Shown here: positions 16,429-26,236 of the stretch, piece after piece | Layout: each line of letters begins with the position of its first letter | Position numbering within the stretch: position 1 is the first letter of the stretch | Source of the DNA: Clostridium bornimense | Lineage (GTDB): Bacteria; Bacillota; Clostridia; Clostridiales; Clostridiaceae | NCBI RefSeq assembly: GCF_000577895.1 | Contig: NZ_HG917868.1 | Location: forward strand, 2,542,001-2,606,000 | Direction of reading: 5' to 3' | DNA length: 64,000 nt | Program-made: the position numbers and the translations under genes | Notes under the pieces: model-generated | Told to the model about the DNA's origin: nothing | Seen by the model: only the letters and a program-made list of their open reading frames with translations | Databases searched by the model: none

Positions 16429-18642
16429 CTACATAATTAATCCTTTAATTTTCCCGACCCTATTTTTTATAATACTTCTTAGCTTATAATAATCTTCAAA
16501 GGATTTATCTATTTCTTCATCACTTGGAACAACACCTCGATACTGATTTTTATTTAATATCTCAATAATATCAGATATTATTATTCCCCTGTCTTTAAAT
16601 ACCTTATTTCCATACGTTATATAAGTGTCATCATTATCAAAATATACATCTAACTTTTCTAGTTGTAAGACTACCCTTTTAAAAATTTCTTTTATAATCA
16701 CATCATTATTATATTTTAGAACCTTATGTCTCCAAAATATTTCTCTAAGATTTATATATATGTATATAGATATAATTAGCAGAATACTAAATGATACAAA
16801 GATTAAAATTATATTTATCATAGATAAATTTACATATAACTTTGAAATTAGTTCGCTAATTTTATCAGCAATTTCCTCGATTTTATATGTAATTCCATTA
16901 TTAGATTCATCAGAAATTCCTACAGTAGGTTCAAATGTCATCCAGCCGTAACCTGATATATATACTTCTGGAAATGCATGAGCATCTTTTTCTCTAACTA
17001 TATATCTATTACTATTTTCATCAAACTCATCAGCTACGAATCCTTCTACATATCTTGCTGGTAATCCACTAGCTCTTGCTAATATAACCATTGCTGATGC
17101 AAATTGAACGCATACACCTTTCTTACCCTCAAATATGAAAAAATCATTATAATCTTGTCCATTTGCAGCTTTTCCCATATCAAAATCATATTTAAATTCT
17201 CCACTCTTAAAAAATTTCTCTATAGCAACTGCTTTTTCATAATCTGAATCTTTATCTTTTGTTATTTTATCAGCTAAATCATATATTCTATCTGGAATAG
17301 TATCTGGTAACTCTATATATTTATATCTGTATTTTATACTATCTTTTATACCATCATATAGACCTTGTTCTATAAAAAAGTTTTTTCCTTCCATAGAATG
17401 AAATATATCATAGTACCTTTCTTTATTAAGATAGCTTAATAACTCCTTCTGCAAAGAACCCTTCTTCATATTTTGTGACATATATTCTATTTCATAAATC
17501 ATATTCTCATCAATGTCTTGATTTATAAGATAATATTTCGCTAATCCATCTTTGTATATTTTTTCTTTTTTCCCAGGTATTCTTATATTAAATGTCCCTG
17601 GTACATTTAATAAGTATTCCCCCTTATAATTTCTATAATAGATTCTAGCTTTTTTTATATCTCTATCTACAGATTTATATTGTTTTAATATATTAATCTC
17701 ATCATTATCATCACCATAATAATCCTCTACAGCTACTGCAACATCATCTATACTTGGTATAAGTTTATCCGTATCTTCTACAGGCTCTTGTTGTAGTAAT
17801 GACGTATCACCAACACACCACTTATTATCTAAATATTTATCCCAACTTTGAACTCTTATATATAACGGTTCATCACTATCAACTTCAAAAAGTATTTTAT
17901 TACTTTGAGGTACACTTTTTATATCTATATTTGCATCTTTTTTAGCCTCAGAAGTATTTAATTTTTTACTACTACTATCTCCGTAGGCTGTATTTATAGT
18001 GTCTGCTATCTTATTATTAAACTTAGGAACTGGAATAATACTAGTAAATCCAATTATAATTATTAAAATTACTATAATAATTTTAACATTTACTTCCTTA
18101 TTAAATATATCTTTATTTAAATTACTTATGATATAAAGCAACATAAATAATAATATAAACATTACAAAACTAAAATTTATACCTTTTTCACATCTACCTA
18201 CATGAAAAAATAATGGTATGAATCCTATTAGAAGTATAATTATTGTTCTTTTTATCACTAAAGTAAAATAAAATGTTACTGAAGCAAAAAAATAAGAGAA
18301 TAAAACAGAACTTATGATGTAAAAGTTGGCAGTACATTTTTCACCATGAGGGGCCACACTTAACCATGCCGAATATGAAGTATCTCCATCCCCTACAACT
18401 GATAAAAATAACATACCTATTATCAAAACAATTGTCATTGCTATATAATGCACTATCCCTTGTCTATTTCTTTGTTTTACAAAATTCAGAAATGCAAAAA
18501 TAGGAATATGAATTATTGATATTTCTACAATACATAGCAATAATGACTTCTCTGTCACTAAATTAAGAATCCAACTAGTGCAATTCATAGAAAAAAGTAA
18601 TGGTATTATCATTTCTCTCACATTTGATCTTGATTCTCTCAC
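16429..18642 (-). CDS. Membrane transglutaminase-like protein (TgpA type)
   Basis: The 737-residue protein has about six to seven N-terminal membrane helices, an extracytoplasmic region, and a transglutaminase core with the papain-like Cys (GKKGVCVQFASAMVILARA) and His (VREKDAHAFPEVYI) in the correct order. A further membrane helix near residues 595-620 precedes a cytoplasmic tail. This is the standard partner of the DUF58 and MoxR genes upstream. In Pseudomonas, TgpA is essential; the substrate in clostridia is unknown but is probably an exported protein or peptidoglycan peptide. Confidence 0.87.
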   Translation of the reverse strand: MRESRSNVREMIIPLLFSMNCTSWILNLVTEKSLLLCIVEISIIHIPIFAFLNFVKQRNRQGIVHYIAMTIVLIIGMLFLSVVGDGDTSYSAWLSVAPHGEKCTANFYIISSVLFSYFFASVTFYFTLVIKRTIIILLIGFIPLFFHVGRCEKGINFSFVMFILLFMLLYIISNLNKDIFNKEVNVKIIIVILIIIIGFTSIIPVPKFNNKIADTINTAYGDSSSKKLNTSEAKKDANIDIKSVPQSNKILFEVDSDEPLYIRVQSWDKYLDNKWCVGDTSLLQQEPVEDTDKLIPSIDDVAVAVEDYYGDDNDEINILKQYKSVDRDIKKARIYYRNYKGEYLLNVPGTFNIRIPGKKEKIYKDGLAKYYLINQDIDENMIYEIEYMSQNMKKGSLQKELLSYLNKERYYDIFHSMEGKNFFIEQGLYDGIKDSIKYRYKYIELPDTIPDRIYDLADKITKDKDSDYEKAVAIEKFFKSGEFKYDFDMGKAANGQDYNDFFIFEGKKGVCVQFASAMVILARASGLPARYVEGFVADEFDENSNRYIVREKDAHAFPEVYISGYGWMTFEPTVGISDESNNGITYKIEEIADKISELISKLYVNLSMINIILIFVSFSILLIISIYIYINLREIFWRHKVLKYNNDVIIKEIFKRVVLQLEKLDVYFDNDDTYITYGNKVFKDRGIIISDIIEILNKNQYRGVVPSDEEIDKSFEDYYKLRSIIKNRVGKIKGLIM

Positions 18643-18657
18643 TTCTTATCTCCTTTC

Positions 18658-19839
18658 TTAAAATAAATTATAAAATTGATAATCCTCCTTTAATACCCAT
18701 AAGTTTCTTTCAAGTGTGACATCATAATTCAATTGATCATTACTATTCTTTACCCAAACTACTTCATTTTCCACTTCACTTAATTTAAAAATATAATCTA
18801 TATTCTCTATAAATGCATCTATATTTGCAGTAATTGAAATACTATCGATTTCCACAACTAGCTTTTCTAAAGATTTTTTTATATCACCTTCATCAAATCT
18901 GTGTATAAATTGATACTCTACAAATTTATTTTGTATTATGTTTATGTCTTCCATCTCTCTTATTTCATATATAGTCCACAAATCATTTTCAAATATATAT
19001 ATTTCCACATCTATATTTCTATCTAATAATACAAAAGCCAATGATAGAACCGTTTTTAATATTTTATTTTCTATCATCCTTCTATCTTTTTTTTCAATAG
19101 CTATATACGGATTCATAATAATAGCTTTCTTATTGATAGCTATTATATTGTCATTTTTTCTTACTAAAAGCTCTCGATTTTTAGAGAATTTCTTCCAATT
19201 AATTCTGTTTAAACTATCCCCTGGTACATATTGTCTAAATTCGTACCCTGGTTCTATCTCTATATTACTGAAATTTATATAATAATCACTACTAACCAAT
19301 CTCATACTAGATGTCAACTTTTTTACTATATCACTATTTATATCTATAGGAAAAATTACAGGTAATACTGTTATTTCTTTTTTATTATCAAAACCATCAA
19401 TATATATACTAGATATTCCAAAATAATCTCCTATCTTTATGTCATCTATACCTATAGTTCCTTTTCCCCTAAACAACTGATAATACTTCATCGTAATCAC
19501 CTTTGATTTTCTTGATTCTAAAGTGAATCTAAATACATTCGAATCATCAAAGGTAAATATATCATCTTTTATAAAATCTATTTCTATAATAGATGTAGGT
19601 AATATCGATTTATTTTTTATTTCTACTTTTACCTCAAGAAAATCTTCTTTCATAATATCTTCTTTAGGTAAAATAACATGTACATCTATATTTCTTTTGG
19701 TAATTCGAGTAAAAATTATAGATGTAATAAATATACTAATAAATACTATAAGTAATGTACCACTAACTACTCCTCCTAAAAGATATGCATTTAAAGTTAC
19801 TAAAATAAACATGAATAAAAACTCTATTTTATTCTTCAT
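18658..19839 (-). CDS. DUF58 domain protein
   Basis: The 393-residue protein starts with two closely spaced membrane helices (residues 5-45) and a beta-rich region. The DUF58 signature follows: EFRQYVPGDSLNRINWKKFS (about residues 202-221), where YxxGD...INWK is the hallmark, then a degenerate VWA-like fold. It belongs to the MoxR-DUF58-transglutaminase operon, 15 bp from the transglutaminase gene and 24 bp from moxR. DUF58 proteins are thought to be the client or adaptor on which the MoxR ATPase acts. Confidence 0.88.
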   Translation of the reverse strand: MKNKIEFLFMFILVTLNAYLLGGVVSGTLLIVFISIFITSIIFTRITKRNIDVHVILPKEDIMKEDFLEVKVEIKNKSILPTSIIEIDFIKDDIFTFDDSNVFRFTLESRKSKVITMKYYQLFRGKGTIGIDDIKIGDYFGISSIYIDGFDNKKEITVLPVIFPIDINSDIVKKLTSSMRLVSSDYYINFSNIEIEPGYEFRQYVPGDSLNRINWKKFSKNRELLVRKNDNIIAINKKAIIMNPYIAIEKKDRRMIENKILKTVLSLAFVLLDRNIDVEIYIFENDLWTIYEIREMEDINIIQNKFVEYQFIHRFDEGDIKKSLEKLVVEIDSISITANIDAFIENIDYIFKLSEVENEVVWVKNSNDQLNYDVTLERNLWVLKEDYQFYNLF

Positions 19840-19863
19840 AAACTCAATCCTCTACCTGAATTT

Positions 19864-20784
19864 TTAATATAATGGCACTTCTACATTTTTAATTGCTTCC
19901 TTTATAATTTCATCACTAGTAACTCCTATATTAGATTTTAATATTATCCTATGTGATAAAACCGGTATTGCCATTTCTTGAATATCATCTGGAATAACAT
20001 AATCTCTTCCTCTAATATAGGCTAATGATTTAGCTGCTTTTAATAAGCTTATTCCTCCTCTAGGACTTATTCCTACTAACACTTTAGGATTTTTTCTACT
20101 TTCATGTATCAAATCTACTATATAATATTTAATATTATCTAAAACAGTAACTTCTTTTACTTGCTCTTGCATATTAACAAGCTCTTCCATAGTTATTATT
20201 GATTCTAATTTTTTTAATGGATTTTCACCCTCAAATCTATCTAAAATTAATTTTTCCTCTTCTTTATTTGGATATCCCATAGATATTTTTAATAAAAATC
20301 TGTCCATTTGAGCCTCTGGCAATTTATAAGTTCCTTGATGTTCTACGGGATTCTCAGTAGCTAATACCATAAAAGGTCTTGGAACAGTATGTATTTTTCC
20401 ATCTACAGTAACTTGAAATTCCTCCATTATTTCTAGCAAACTTGACTGACACTTTGGTGATGATCTATTAATTTCATCGGCTAAAAGAAAATTACACATA
20501 ACTACTCCCGATTTATATGTAAATTCTTTTGTTTCAGGATCAAACATGGAAAATCCAACAACATCTGATGGCATTATATCTGGAGTAAACTGTATTCTAT
20601 TAAAAATTCCATCTACAGATTTAGCTAACGCACCAACAACTTGAGTCTTACCAACCCCTGGTACGTCTTCAATAAGTACATGTCCTTCACTTAATAATGC
20701 TACCATAAGCTGCTCTATAACATTTCTCTTCCCAATTATAACCTTCTCTATATTATCTATAATTCTCTTAATTATTTGATTCAT
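19864..20784 (-). CDS. MoxR-family AAA+ ATPase
   Basis: The 306-residue protein shows Walker A (EDVPGVGKTQ), Walker B (FLLADEINRSSPKCQSSLLE), sensor 1 in VLATENPVEHQGTYKLPEAQ and the arginine region MDRFLLKI, all typical of the MRP subgroup of MoxR. It is the first gene of the three-gene operon. MoxR proteins act as chaperones that mature or activate partner proteins carrying VWA-like domains, here presumably the DUF58 product. Confidence 0.93.
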   Translation of the reverse strand: MNQIIKRIIDNIEKVIIGKRNVIEQLMVALLSEGHVLIEDVPGVGKTQVVGALAKSVDGIFNRIQFTPDIMPSDVVGFSMFDPETKEFTYKSGVVMCNFLLADEINRSSPKCQSSLLEIMEEFQVTVDGKIHTVPRPFMVLATENPVEHQGTYKLPEAQMDRFLLKISMGYPNKEEEKLILDRFEGENPLKKLESIITMEELVNMQEQVKEVTVLDNIKYYIVDLIHESRKNPKVLVGISPRGGISLLKAAKSLAYIRGRDYVIPDDIQEMAIPVLSHRIILKSNIGVTSDEIIKEAIKNVEVPLY

Positions 20785-20860
20785 TAGATTCCTCCGACAT
20801 ATTTCACATTCTTTGCTATGTAATTATATATTCTTTTGGAAAATTTTGCAACAAGCCAAT

Positions 20861-20940
20861 TTAAAAAATTCACAATTTATGAATAAGCCGCTATCACTAT
20901 TTTGTGATTAAAACATTATTCTAAAATTGTGAATTTAAAT
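20861..20940 (-). terminator. TTCACAATT inverted repeat, probable leuA terminator
   Basis: AAATTCACAATTT (20866-20878) and its exact inverse (20924-20936) flank 45 bp. On the minus strand the second arm runs into a T run, 13 bp after leuA. The arm sequence is a repeat unit also seen near 5778-5812, 5945-5957, 36077-36098 and 48884-48897. Confidence 0.6.
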
Positions 20941-20948
20941 TATATATA

Positions 20949-22631
20949 CTATTTTCTTATATTACCGCATCTATTCATAGCACTTACTAAAGCATTTAGA
21001 GATGCTGTAGCTATATTTTCTGATATTCCTACACCAAACCATTCTTTTCCTTTACTTTCTATTTGTATATAACAAACAGCTCTAGAACATGAACCTCCCT
21101 CAAGTGCATGTTCAAAGTAATTCTTAAACTTACAATCTACATCTTCATCAGATATTAATCCATTATAAAATGCATTTAGAGGTCCATTTCCTTTTCCTAT
21201 GATTTCTTTTTCTTCACCATTAACTGCAACCTTAGCTTTAATAGAGACTATATTTTTGCCTCCTTCTACATCATCAGTTGATTGTATCTCATATCCTTTA
21301 AGTGTATATGGTTTATTGATATCTAAATAATGCTCTTTAAATATATCAAAGATTTCATTAGCAGTTAATTCTACTCCTAACTCATCAGATTTTTCTTGCA
21401 CAAAGGCTCCAAATTCAGGATGCATTGCCTTAGGCAACATAAATCCAAAGTCATTTTCCATTATATATGCTGCTCCACCTTTTCCTGATTGGCTATTTAT
21501 TCTTATTATTTCTTCATATTCACGTCCTAAATCATGAGGATCAATAGGAAGATATGGCACTTCCCATATAGAAGAATTTTTCTCTTTCATGGCTATAAAC
21601 CCTTTTCTTATGGCGTCTTGATGTGATCCTGAAAATGCTGCATATACTAACTTTCCCGCATATGGATGTCTATCATGAACAGTAAGCTTAGTACATCTTT
21701 CATAGACTTCTATTAGCTTATTAATATCATGAAAGTCTAATTTAGGCTCAATACCTTGAGAATATAAATTCATTGCTGTTGTAACTATATCAAGGTTACC
21801 TGTTCTCTCACCATTACCAAACAAAGTTCCTTCTAATCTATCTGCCCCTGCTAGAAGTCCAAGTTCACTTGATGCTGTACAAGTTCCTCTATCATTATGA
21901 GTATGAAGACTTAATATAATATTTTCTCTATTTGATACATGAGTAGAGAACCACTCTATTTGGTCTGCATATACATTTGGTGTTGCCATTTCTACTGTCG
22001 ATGGTAAGTTTATTATAACCTTTTTATCTTTTGTAGGTTTCCAAACATCAATAACTGCTTCACAAATTTCCAAAGCATAATCTAACTCTGTACCGGTAAA
22101 ACTTTCTGGTGAATATTCAAAAGTAAAATCTGTTTCTGGATATTTATTTTTATATTCATTCAATAATTTAGCACCACTAACAGCTATATCAATAATTTCT
22201 TCTTTAGACTTTTTAAATACAACTTCTCTTTGCAATGTAGATGTAGAATTATAAAGATGCACTATAGCTTTTTTTACCCCAACTAAACTTTCAAAAGTCT
22301 TTTTTATAAGATGCTCTCTAGCTTGTGTTAATACCTGTATTGTAACATCATCTGGTATAAGGTTATCTTCTACTAAAGCTCTTAAGAATTTATATTCTGT
22401 CTCCGATGCTGATGGAAAGCCTATTTCTATTTCCTTGAACCCCATATCAACTAATAGCTTAAACATTTCCTTTTTCTCTTCCACATTCATAGGTGATGGT
22501 AATGATTGATTTCCATCTCTTAAGTCAACACTACACCAAATTGGTGCTTTCTCTATTACATTGTTTGGCCATTTACGATTAGGTAAATTTACCACTGGAT
22601 ACTTTCTATACTTTTTAAAATCATAAGACAT
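20949..22631 (-). CDS. leuA: 2-isopropylmalate synthase (LeuA type 2)
   Basis: The 560-residue protein is the long, actinobacterial-type LeuA. The N-terminus reads NRKWPNNVIEKAPIWCSVDL followed by RDGNQSLPSPM, the catalytic barrel has the metal-binding LHTHNDRG and NGERTGN, and a C-terminal regulatory domain of about 120 residues follows. It condenses acetyl-CoA with 2-oxoisovalerate, the committed step of leucine synthesis. It is transcribed alone behind a T-box leader with a leucine codon, so it is induced when leucyl-tRNA is uncharged. The other leu genes are not in the window. Confidence 0.96.
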   Translation of the reverse strand: MSYDFKKYRKYPVVNLPNRKWPNNVIEKAPIWCSVDLRDGNQSLPSPMNVEEKKEMFKLLVDMGFKEIEIGFPSASETEYKFLRALVEDNLIPDDVTIQVLTQAREHLIKKTFESLVGVKKAIVHLYNSTSTLQREVVFKKSKEEIIDIAVSGAKLLNEYKNKYPETDFTFEYSPESFTGTELDYALEICEAVIDVWKPTKDKKVIINLPSTVEMATPNVYADQIEWFSTHVSNRENIILSLHTHNDRGTCTASSELGLLAGADRLEGTLFGNGERTGNLDIVTTAMNLYSQGIEPKLDFHDINKLIEVYERCTKLTVHDRHPYAGKLVYAAFSGSHQDAIRKGFIAMKEKNSSIWEVPYLPIDPHDLGREYEEIIRINSQSGKGGAAYIMENDFGFMLPKAMHPEFGAFVQEKSDELGVELTANEIFDIFKEHYLDINKPYTLKGYEIQSTDDVEGGKNIVSIKAKVAVNGEEKEIIGKGNGPLNAFYNGLISDEDVDCKFKNYFEHALEGGSCSRAVCYIQIESKGKEWFGVGISENIATASLNALVSAMNRCGNIRK

Positions 22632-22667
22632 ATATATTAGCCCCCCTCTTATAATATCAATACCAAA

Positions 22668-22948
22668 ATAAAAAAACCTCGTCTCAAAAAAGAGACGAGG
22701 TTAACTCGCGGTACCACTCTATTTAGCTTATTTTACAAAAAGCTCACTCTATCAGTGGCATTATAAAAAACATACCACCTATCCCTATAACGTGAGAATC
22801 GCGTTCTACCCTAAACAAAAACTAGTCTCAGGTGAAAGCTCACAGACAAGTTCAGAACTAAAAAATTACCGGTTCACAGCTACCCCAGCTCTCTGAGAAT
22901 TTTTATCATACTTACTACTTCTGCTCATAGCTTGTAAAATATTGATTG
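22668..22948 (-). promoter_or_regulatory. T-box leader, leucine specifier
   Basis: On the minus strand the leader contains AGCAGAAGTAGTA near its start, AGAGAGCTGGGGTAGCTGTGA in stem I (about 22876-22896), GAACTT with the likely specifier CTT (Leu) at 22848-22850, and the T-box AGAGTGGTACCGCGA (22707-22721). An 11-bp terminator stem (22675-22685 with 22692-22702) with a T run follows. Uncharged tRNA-Leu would stabilise the antiterminator and allow leuA transcription. The specifier matches the gene's pathway. Confidence 0.93.
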
Positions 22949-22954
22949 TAAAAT

Positions 22955-22983
22955 ATTATATATTATAAAGTAGATTTTGTAAA
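22955..22983 (-). promoter_or_regulatory. Promoter of the leuA T-box transcript
   Basis: On the minus strand TTTACA (22978-22983) and TATAAT (22955-22960) are 17 bp apart; transcription would start about 22948, at the 5' end of the T-box. Confidence 0.7.
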
Positions 22984-23007
22984 TACTAAAAATGATTTTT
23001 GTTTTTA

Positions 23008-23898
23008 TTAACCTGAAACAACTGTTCCATCTTCATAAACCTTTACCCAATTGGTACCCGTATATCCTTGACATCTCAGTTCTATATCTATAACTTGAAA
23101 TAAATAATATTTTCCTTTTTCATCACTAAAAATTTCTCCAGTATTCCCACAACTATATTTTCCTTCTTCAAATTCATTTCTTACAAGTGCTTCTGCTTCT
23201 TCTACAGTTATCATTGTTTTCTTCTCTTCTACATCTGAATCCGATTTACTGTTTATATCATTTTTATTTTCTTCTGTATCTATTTTTTTGCTACTTTCTT
23301 TTATACTAAGTACTAGTTGTACACTTCTTCCATATTGAGGTATATTACCTGTATATCTAAATGTACCTGATTTATTAGTTCTTACTTTATTATTATCCCA
23401 AGTTATTTTTCCATTAACATCGCTACCATCAATATTCAATATTGTTTCACTTGGTAATTGATAATTTTCACCGACATATATACTTTTATTTATAACTATA
23501 GTATCAAAAGTATCTTCTATCTTTTTTAATTCTTTTTTCATATTTTCTACATCTACATTATTGTCTATAGCTAATCTTACGATCCTATAAGCATCATCTT
23601 TTCTACCTTTCTCTAGATACTTATCCTTTATTTTTATATAAGTATCTATACTATTTTTACTTATAGATATGGCCTTATCATACCACTTTTTTGCTTTCTC
23701 ATAATCCTCTTCTTCTAAATATTTATTTCCATTATCTATTGCAGTCCTTATCTCTTGTTCTTCTACTTTAGCTTGCTCTTTAACATCTTTAAGCAAAATA
23801 TTTTCTTTATCTTTGGTTTTGCAGGCCATAAAATTAATAACAGCAAAAATACTTAATACTAAACTAATTCCTTTAATTACACATTTCCTTTCAACCAT
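23008..23898 (-). CDS. Lipoprotein with TPR-like and Ig-like domains, paralogue 1
   Basis: The 296-residue product has a lipoprotein signal (lipobox FMAC near residue 26). A helical domain with a TPR-like pair (IDNGNKYLEEEDYEKAKKWY and KYLEKGRKDDAYRIVRLA) is followed by a short beta domain resembling bacterial Ig-like folds (VNGKITWDNNKV...GTFRYTGNI). Its unique C-terminus, MITVEEAEALVRNEFEEGKY, then a short beta region ending WVKVYEDG, resembles a small PepSY-like module. It is the third of three tandem paralogues. Function unknown; an exposed sensory or binding role is inferred from its placement beside a two-component system. Confidence 0.8.
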   Translation of the reverse strand: MVERKCVIKGISLVLSIFAVINFMACKTKDKENILLKDVKEQAKVEEQEIRTAIDNGNKYLEEEDYEKAKKWYDKAISISKNSIDTYIKIKDKYLEKGRKDDAYRIVRLAIDNNVDVENMKKELKKIEDTFDTIVINKSIYVGENYQLPSETILNIDGSDVNGKITWDNNKVRTNKSGTFRYTGNIPQYGRSVQLVLSIKESSKKIDTEENKNDINSKSDSDVEEKKTMITVEEAEALVRNEFEEGKYSCGNTGEIFSDEKGKYYLFQVIDIELRCQGYTGTNWVKVYEDGTVVSG

Positions 23899-23943
23899 TT
23901 CCTTCGCCCCTCAATATCAACATATAAAAACTCATTCTTTTCT

Positions 23944-25086
23944 TTAATAAAGATCTTGCATTTCTACCTTCACTACCACTCCATTTTCTATATATACCTT
24001 TGCAAACATTCCTTTTGATGAAACTCCTGGTACATTCCATTCATCAGCTTTTGAAATTTCTTCAAATACCCTCAATATATTGTAGGATCCAGCATACACT
24101 ATAAATTGTGTAGTATATGGCATACTAACATGTTGACTTTTAGTGATAAGTTCTTTATCCACCGTCCATTCACATTTCTCGGATACATAATACTCTTCTT
24201 CTTCTTTTCCTACATCTCTTATGTAATACTTTCCACTCTTTCTCTCTAAGGCATCATTCTTATCTATACTTGCCTGTTTAACAGCCTCTTCATCTTCATA
24301 GAACTCTACTTCCTTTAACGCTAAAACTCTATTATACTCCTTACCTTCAAATTTAGTAACATAACATATCTTTGTACCTGTAAAATAACTTTTTTCATCT
24401 ACATATATATCACTTTGTACAGGATTACTTTCATCTTTATTCTCAACTTCATTATTTTTATCAACCTTTTTATTTTCTACTATTACATTATTATTTTTAT
24501 CTTTAACTTCAAGATTTAATATTACTTTTCTCCCATATTGAGCTATATTGCCTCCATAAATAAATACACCTGCTGAATTATTTTTTATCTTATCATTATT
24601 CCACTTTATTTTTCCTGTAACCTTACTACCATTAACATCTAATGATGTCTCATTAGGTAACTTATAATTTTCACCAACATATATTTCTTTATTCATTACT
24701 ATAACATCAAAGGTATCTTCAATACTTTTTAACTCTTTTTTCATATCTTCTACATCTACACCATTATCTATAGCTAACCTAACAATTCTATAAGCATCAT
24801 CCTTCCTACCTTTTTCTAAATACTTATCTTTTATTTTCTTATAAGTATCTACATTTCCTTTACTTATAGATATTGCTTTCTCATACCACTTTTTTGCCTT
24901 ATCATAATTTCCTTCTTCTAAATATTTATTTCCATTATCTATTGCAGTTCTTATTTCTTGTTCTTCCACTTTACTTTGACTTTTAACATCTTTAAGTAAA
25001 ATACTTTCTTTATCTTTACTTGTACAAGCCATAAAGTTCATTAACATAATTATACTAATAATCACCGTAAAAATTTTCTTTAACAT
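23944..25086 (-). CDS. Lipoprotein with TPR-like and Ig-like domains, paralogue 2
   Basis: The 380-residue product has a lipobox near residue 21 (NFMACTSK) and shares the helical and Ig-like domains of its two neighbours almost position by position (about residues 35-200). After an Asn/Lys-rich linker, its C-terminal 150 residues differ: TGTKICYVTKFEGKEYNR through VKVEMQDLY. Part of this C-terminus resembles that of the next paralogue (a conserved ...GKYYIRDVG...SEKCEWTV block versus GDKNRYWIKN...SDDCEYLY). The family has therefore kept the front and exchanged or diverged the back. Function unknown. Confidence 0.8.
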   Translation of the reverse strand: MLKKIFTVIISIIMLMNFMACTSKDKESILLKDVKSQSKVEEQEIRTAIDNGNKYLEEGNYDKAKKWYEKAISISKGNVDTYKKIKDKYLEKGRKDDAYRIVRLAIDNGVDVEDMKKELKSIEDTFDVIVMNKEIYVGENYKLPNETSLDVNGSKVTGKIKWNNDKIKNNSAGVFIYGGNIAQYGRKVILNLEVKDKNNNVIVENKKVDKNNEVENKDESNPVQSDIYVDEKSYFTGTKICYVTKFEGKEYNRVLALKEVEFYEDEEAVKQASIDKNDALERKSGKYYIRDVGKEEEEYYVSEKCEWTVDKELITKSQHVSMPYTTQFIVYAGSYNILRVFEEISKADEWNVPGVSSKGMFAKVYIENGVVVKVEMQDLY

Positions 25087-25099
25087 AATCTCATACCAC

Positions 25100-26206
25100 C
25101 TAATAACTTAAACCTGATAAAGCTGTTCTATTAAACTTTACTATTTTATTATTTTCTATATATACCCACCATAGCTGTCCATAATCATCTTCATTATTAT
25201 AGAACTTATAGTATCTATCTATATAATCTTGCATTTCTTGAAAATTCATATTTTTCTCTTGATAAATAGTTCCATCTGGAGTTAATGAATTACCCATATA
25301 CAAATATTCACAATCATCACTTATATTATATCTTTCCACTGCAGTAAAAGAATTTTTAATCCAATATCTATTTTTATCGCCATCGCATCCTAAATAACTT
25401 AAACATTCACCTGTATACTTATCTAATAATGCCCCTTGATCCTTTTCAATCTCTTCACTAAAATATTGTACTTCATCTACTATCGCATATTTTTTTCCAT
25501 TCTCTTCATTAACTTCTTTAATAAAACATAGCTTTTTCTCATTCTTACTACTTTCATTACCTAAATCGTTCTTTCCATTATTATTTACTAACTCCTTATT
25601 CTTAATTTCAAGATTCATTACTACCTTTCTACCATATAGCGGAATACTACCTTTATAAATAAATATTCCAGACTTATTAGTAGTCACCTTACTATTATTC
25701 CAAGTTATTTTTCCATCAACATCTTTGCCATCAATATTTAATGTTGATTCACTTGGTAACTCATAATCTTCACCAACATATATACTTTCATTTATAACTA
25801 TAGTTTCAAAAGTATCTTCAATCTTTTTCAATTCTTTTTTCATATTTTCTACATCTACACCATTATCTATAGCTAACCTAATAATTCTATAGGCGTCATC
25901 TTTTCTATCTTTCTCCCAATACTTATCTTCTATCTTTTTATAAGTATCTCTCTTACTCCTATTTATAGATATTGCCCTCTCATACCACATTTTTGCTTTA
26001 TCATAATTTTCTTCTTCCAAATATTTATTTCCATTATCTATTGCAGTTTTTATTTCTTGTTTCTCTACTTTGCTTTGATTTTTAACATCTTTAACTAAGA
26101 TACTCTCTTTGTCACCTTTACTACAGCCAAATAAACTAAAAGCAACTACTAGTATTGCAAAAATAGTAACTACATACCTTCCTCTCTTGAAAAATATACC
26201 TCTCAT
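25100..26206 (-). CDS. Lipoprotein with TPR-like and Ig-like domains, paralogue 3
   Basis: I start the gene at 26206 (AGGGGTGAT, then ATG), giving 368 residues with a signal peptide and lipobox (FSLFGC near residue 28). The TPR-like and Ig-like parts match the two downstream paralogues. The C-terminal region (about residues 205-368) carries KKLCFIKEVNEENGKKYAIV and ends FNRTALSGLSY. It is first in the row of three, 21 bp after the sensor kinase gene, so the kinase, regulator and lipoproteins are likely one operon. Function unknown. Confidence 0.8.
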   Translation of the reverse strand: MRGIFFKRGRYVVTIFAILVVAFSLFGCSKGDKESILVKDVKNQSKVEKQEIKTAIDNGNKYLEEENYDKAKMWYERAISINRSKRDTYKKIEDKYWEKDRKDDAYRIIRLAIDNGVDVENMKKELKKIEDTFETIVINESIYVGEDYELPSESTLNIDGKDVDGKITWNNSKVTTNKSGIFIYKGSIPLYGRKVVMNLEIKNKELVNNNGKNDLGNESSKNEKKLCFIKEVNEENGKKYAIVDEVQYFSEEIEKDQGALLDKYTGECLSYLGCDGDKNRYWIKNSFTAVERYNISDDCEYLYMGNSLTPDGTIYQEKNMNFQEMQDYIDRYYKFYNNEDDYGQLWWVYIENNKIVKFNRTALSGLSY

Positions 26207-26236
26207 AAATATCACCCCTATGTAGTAATGATATAA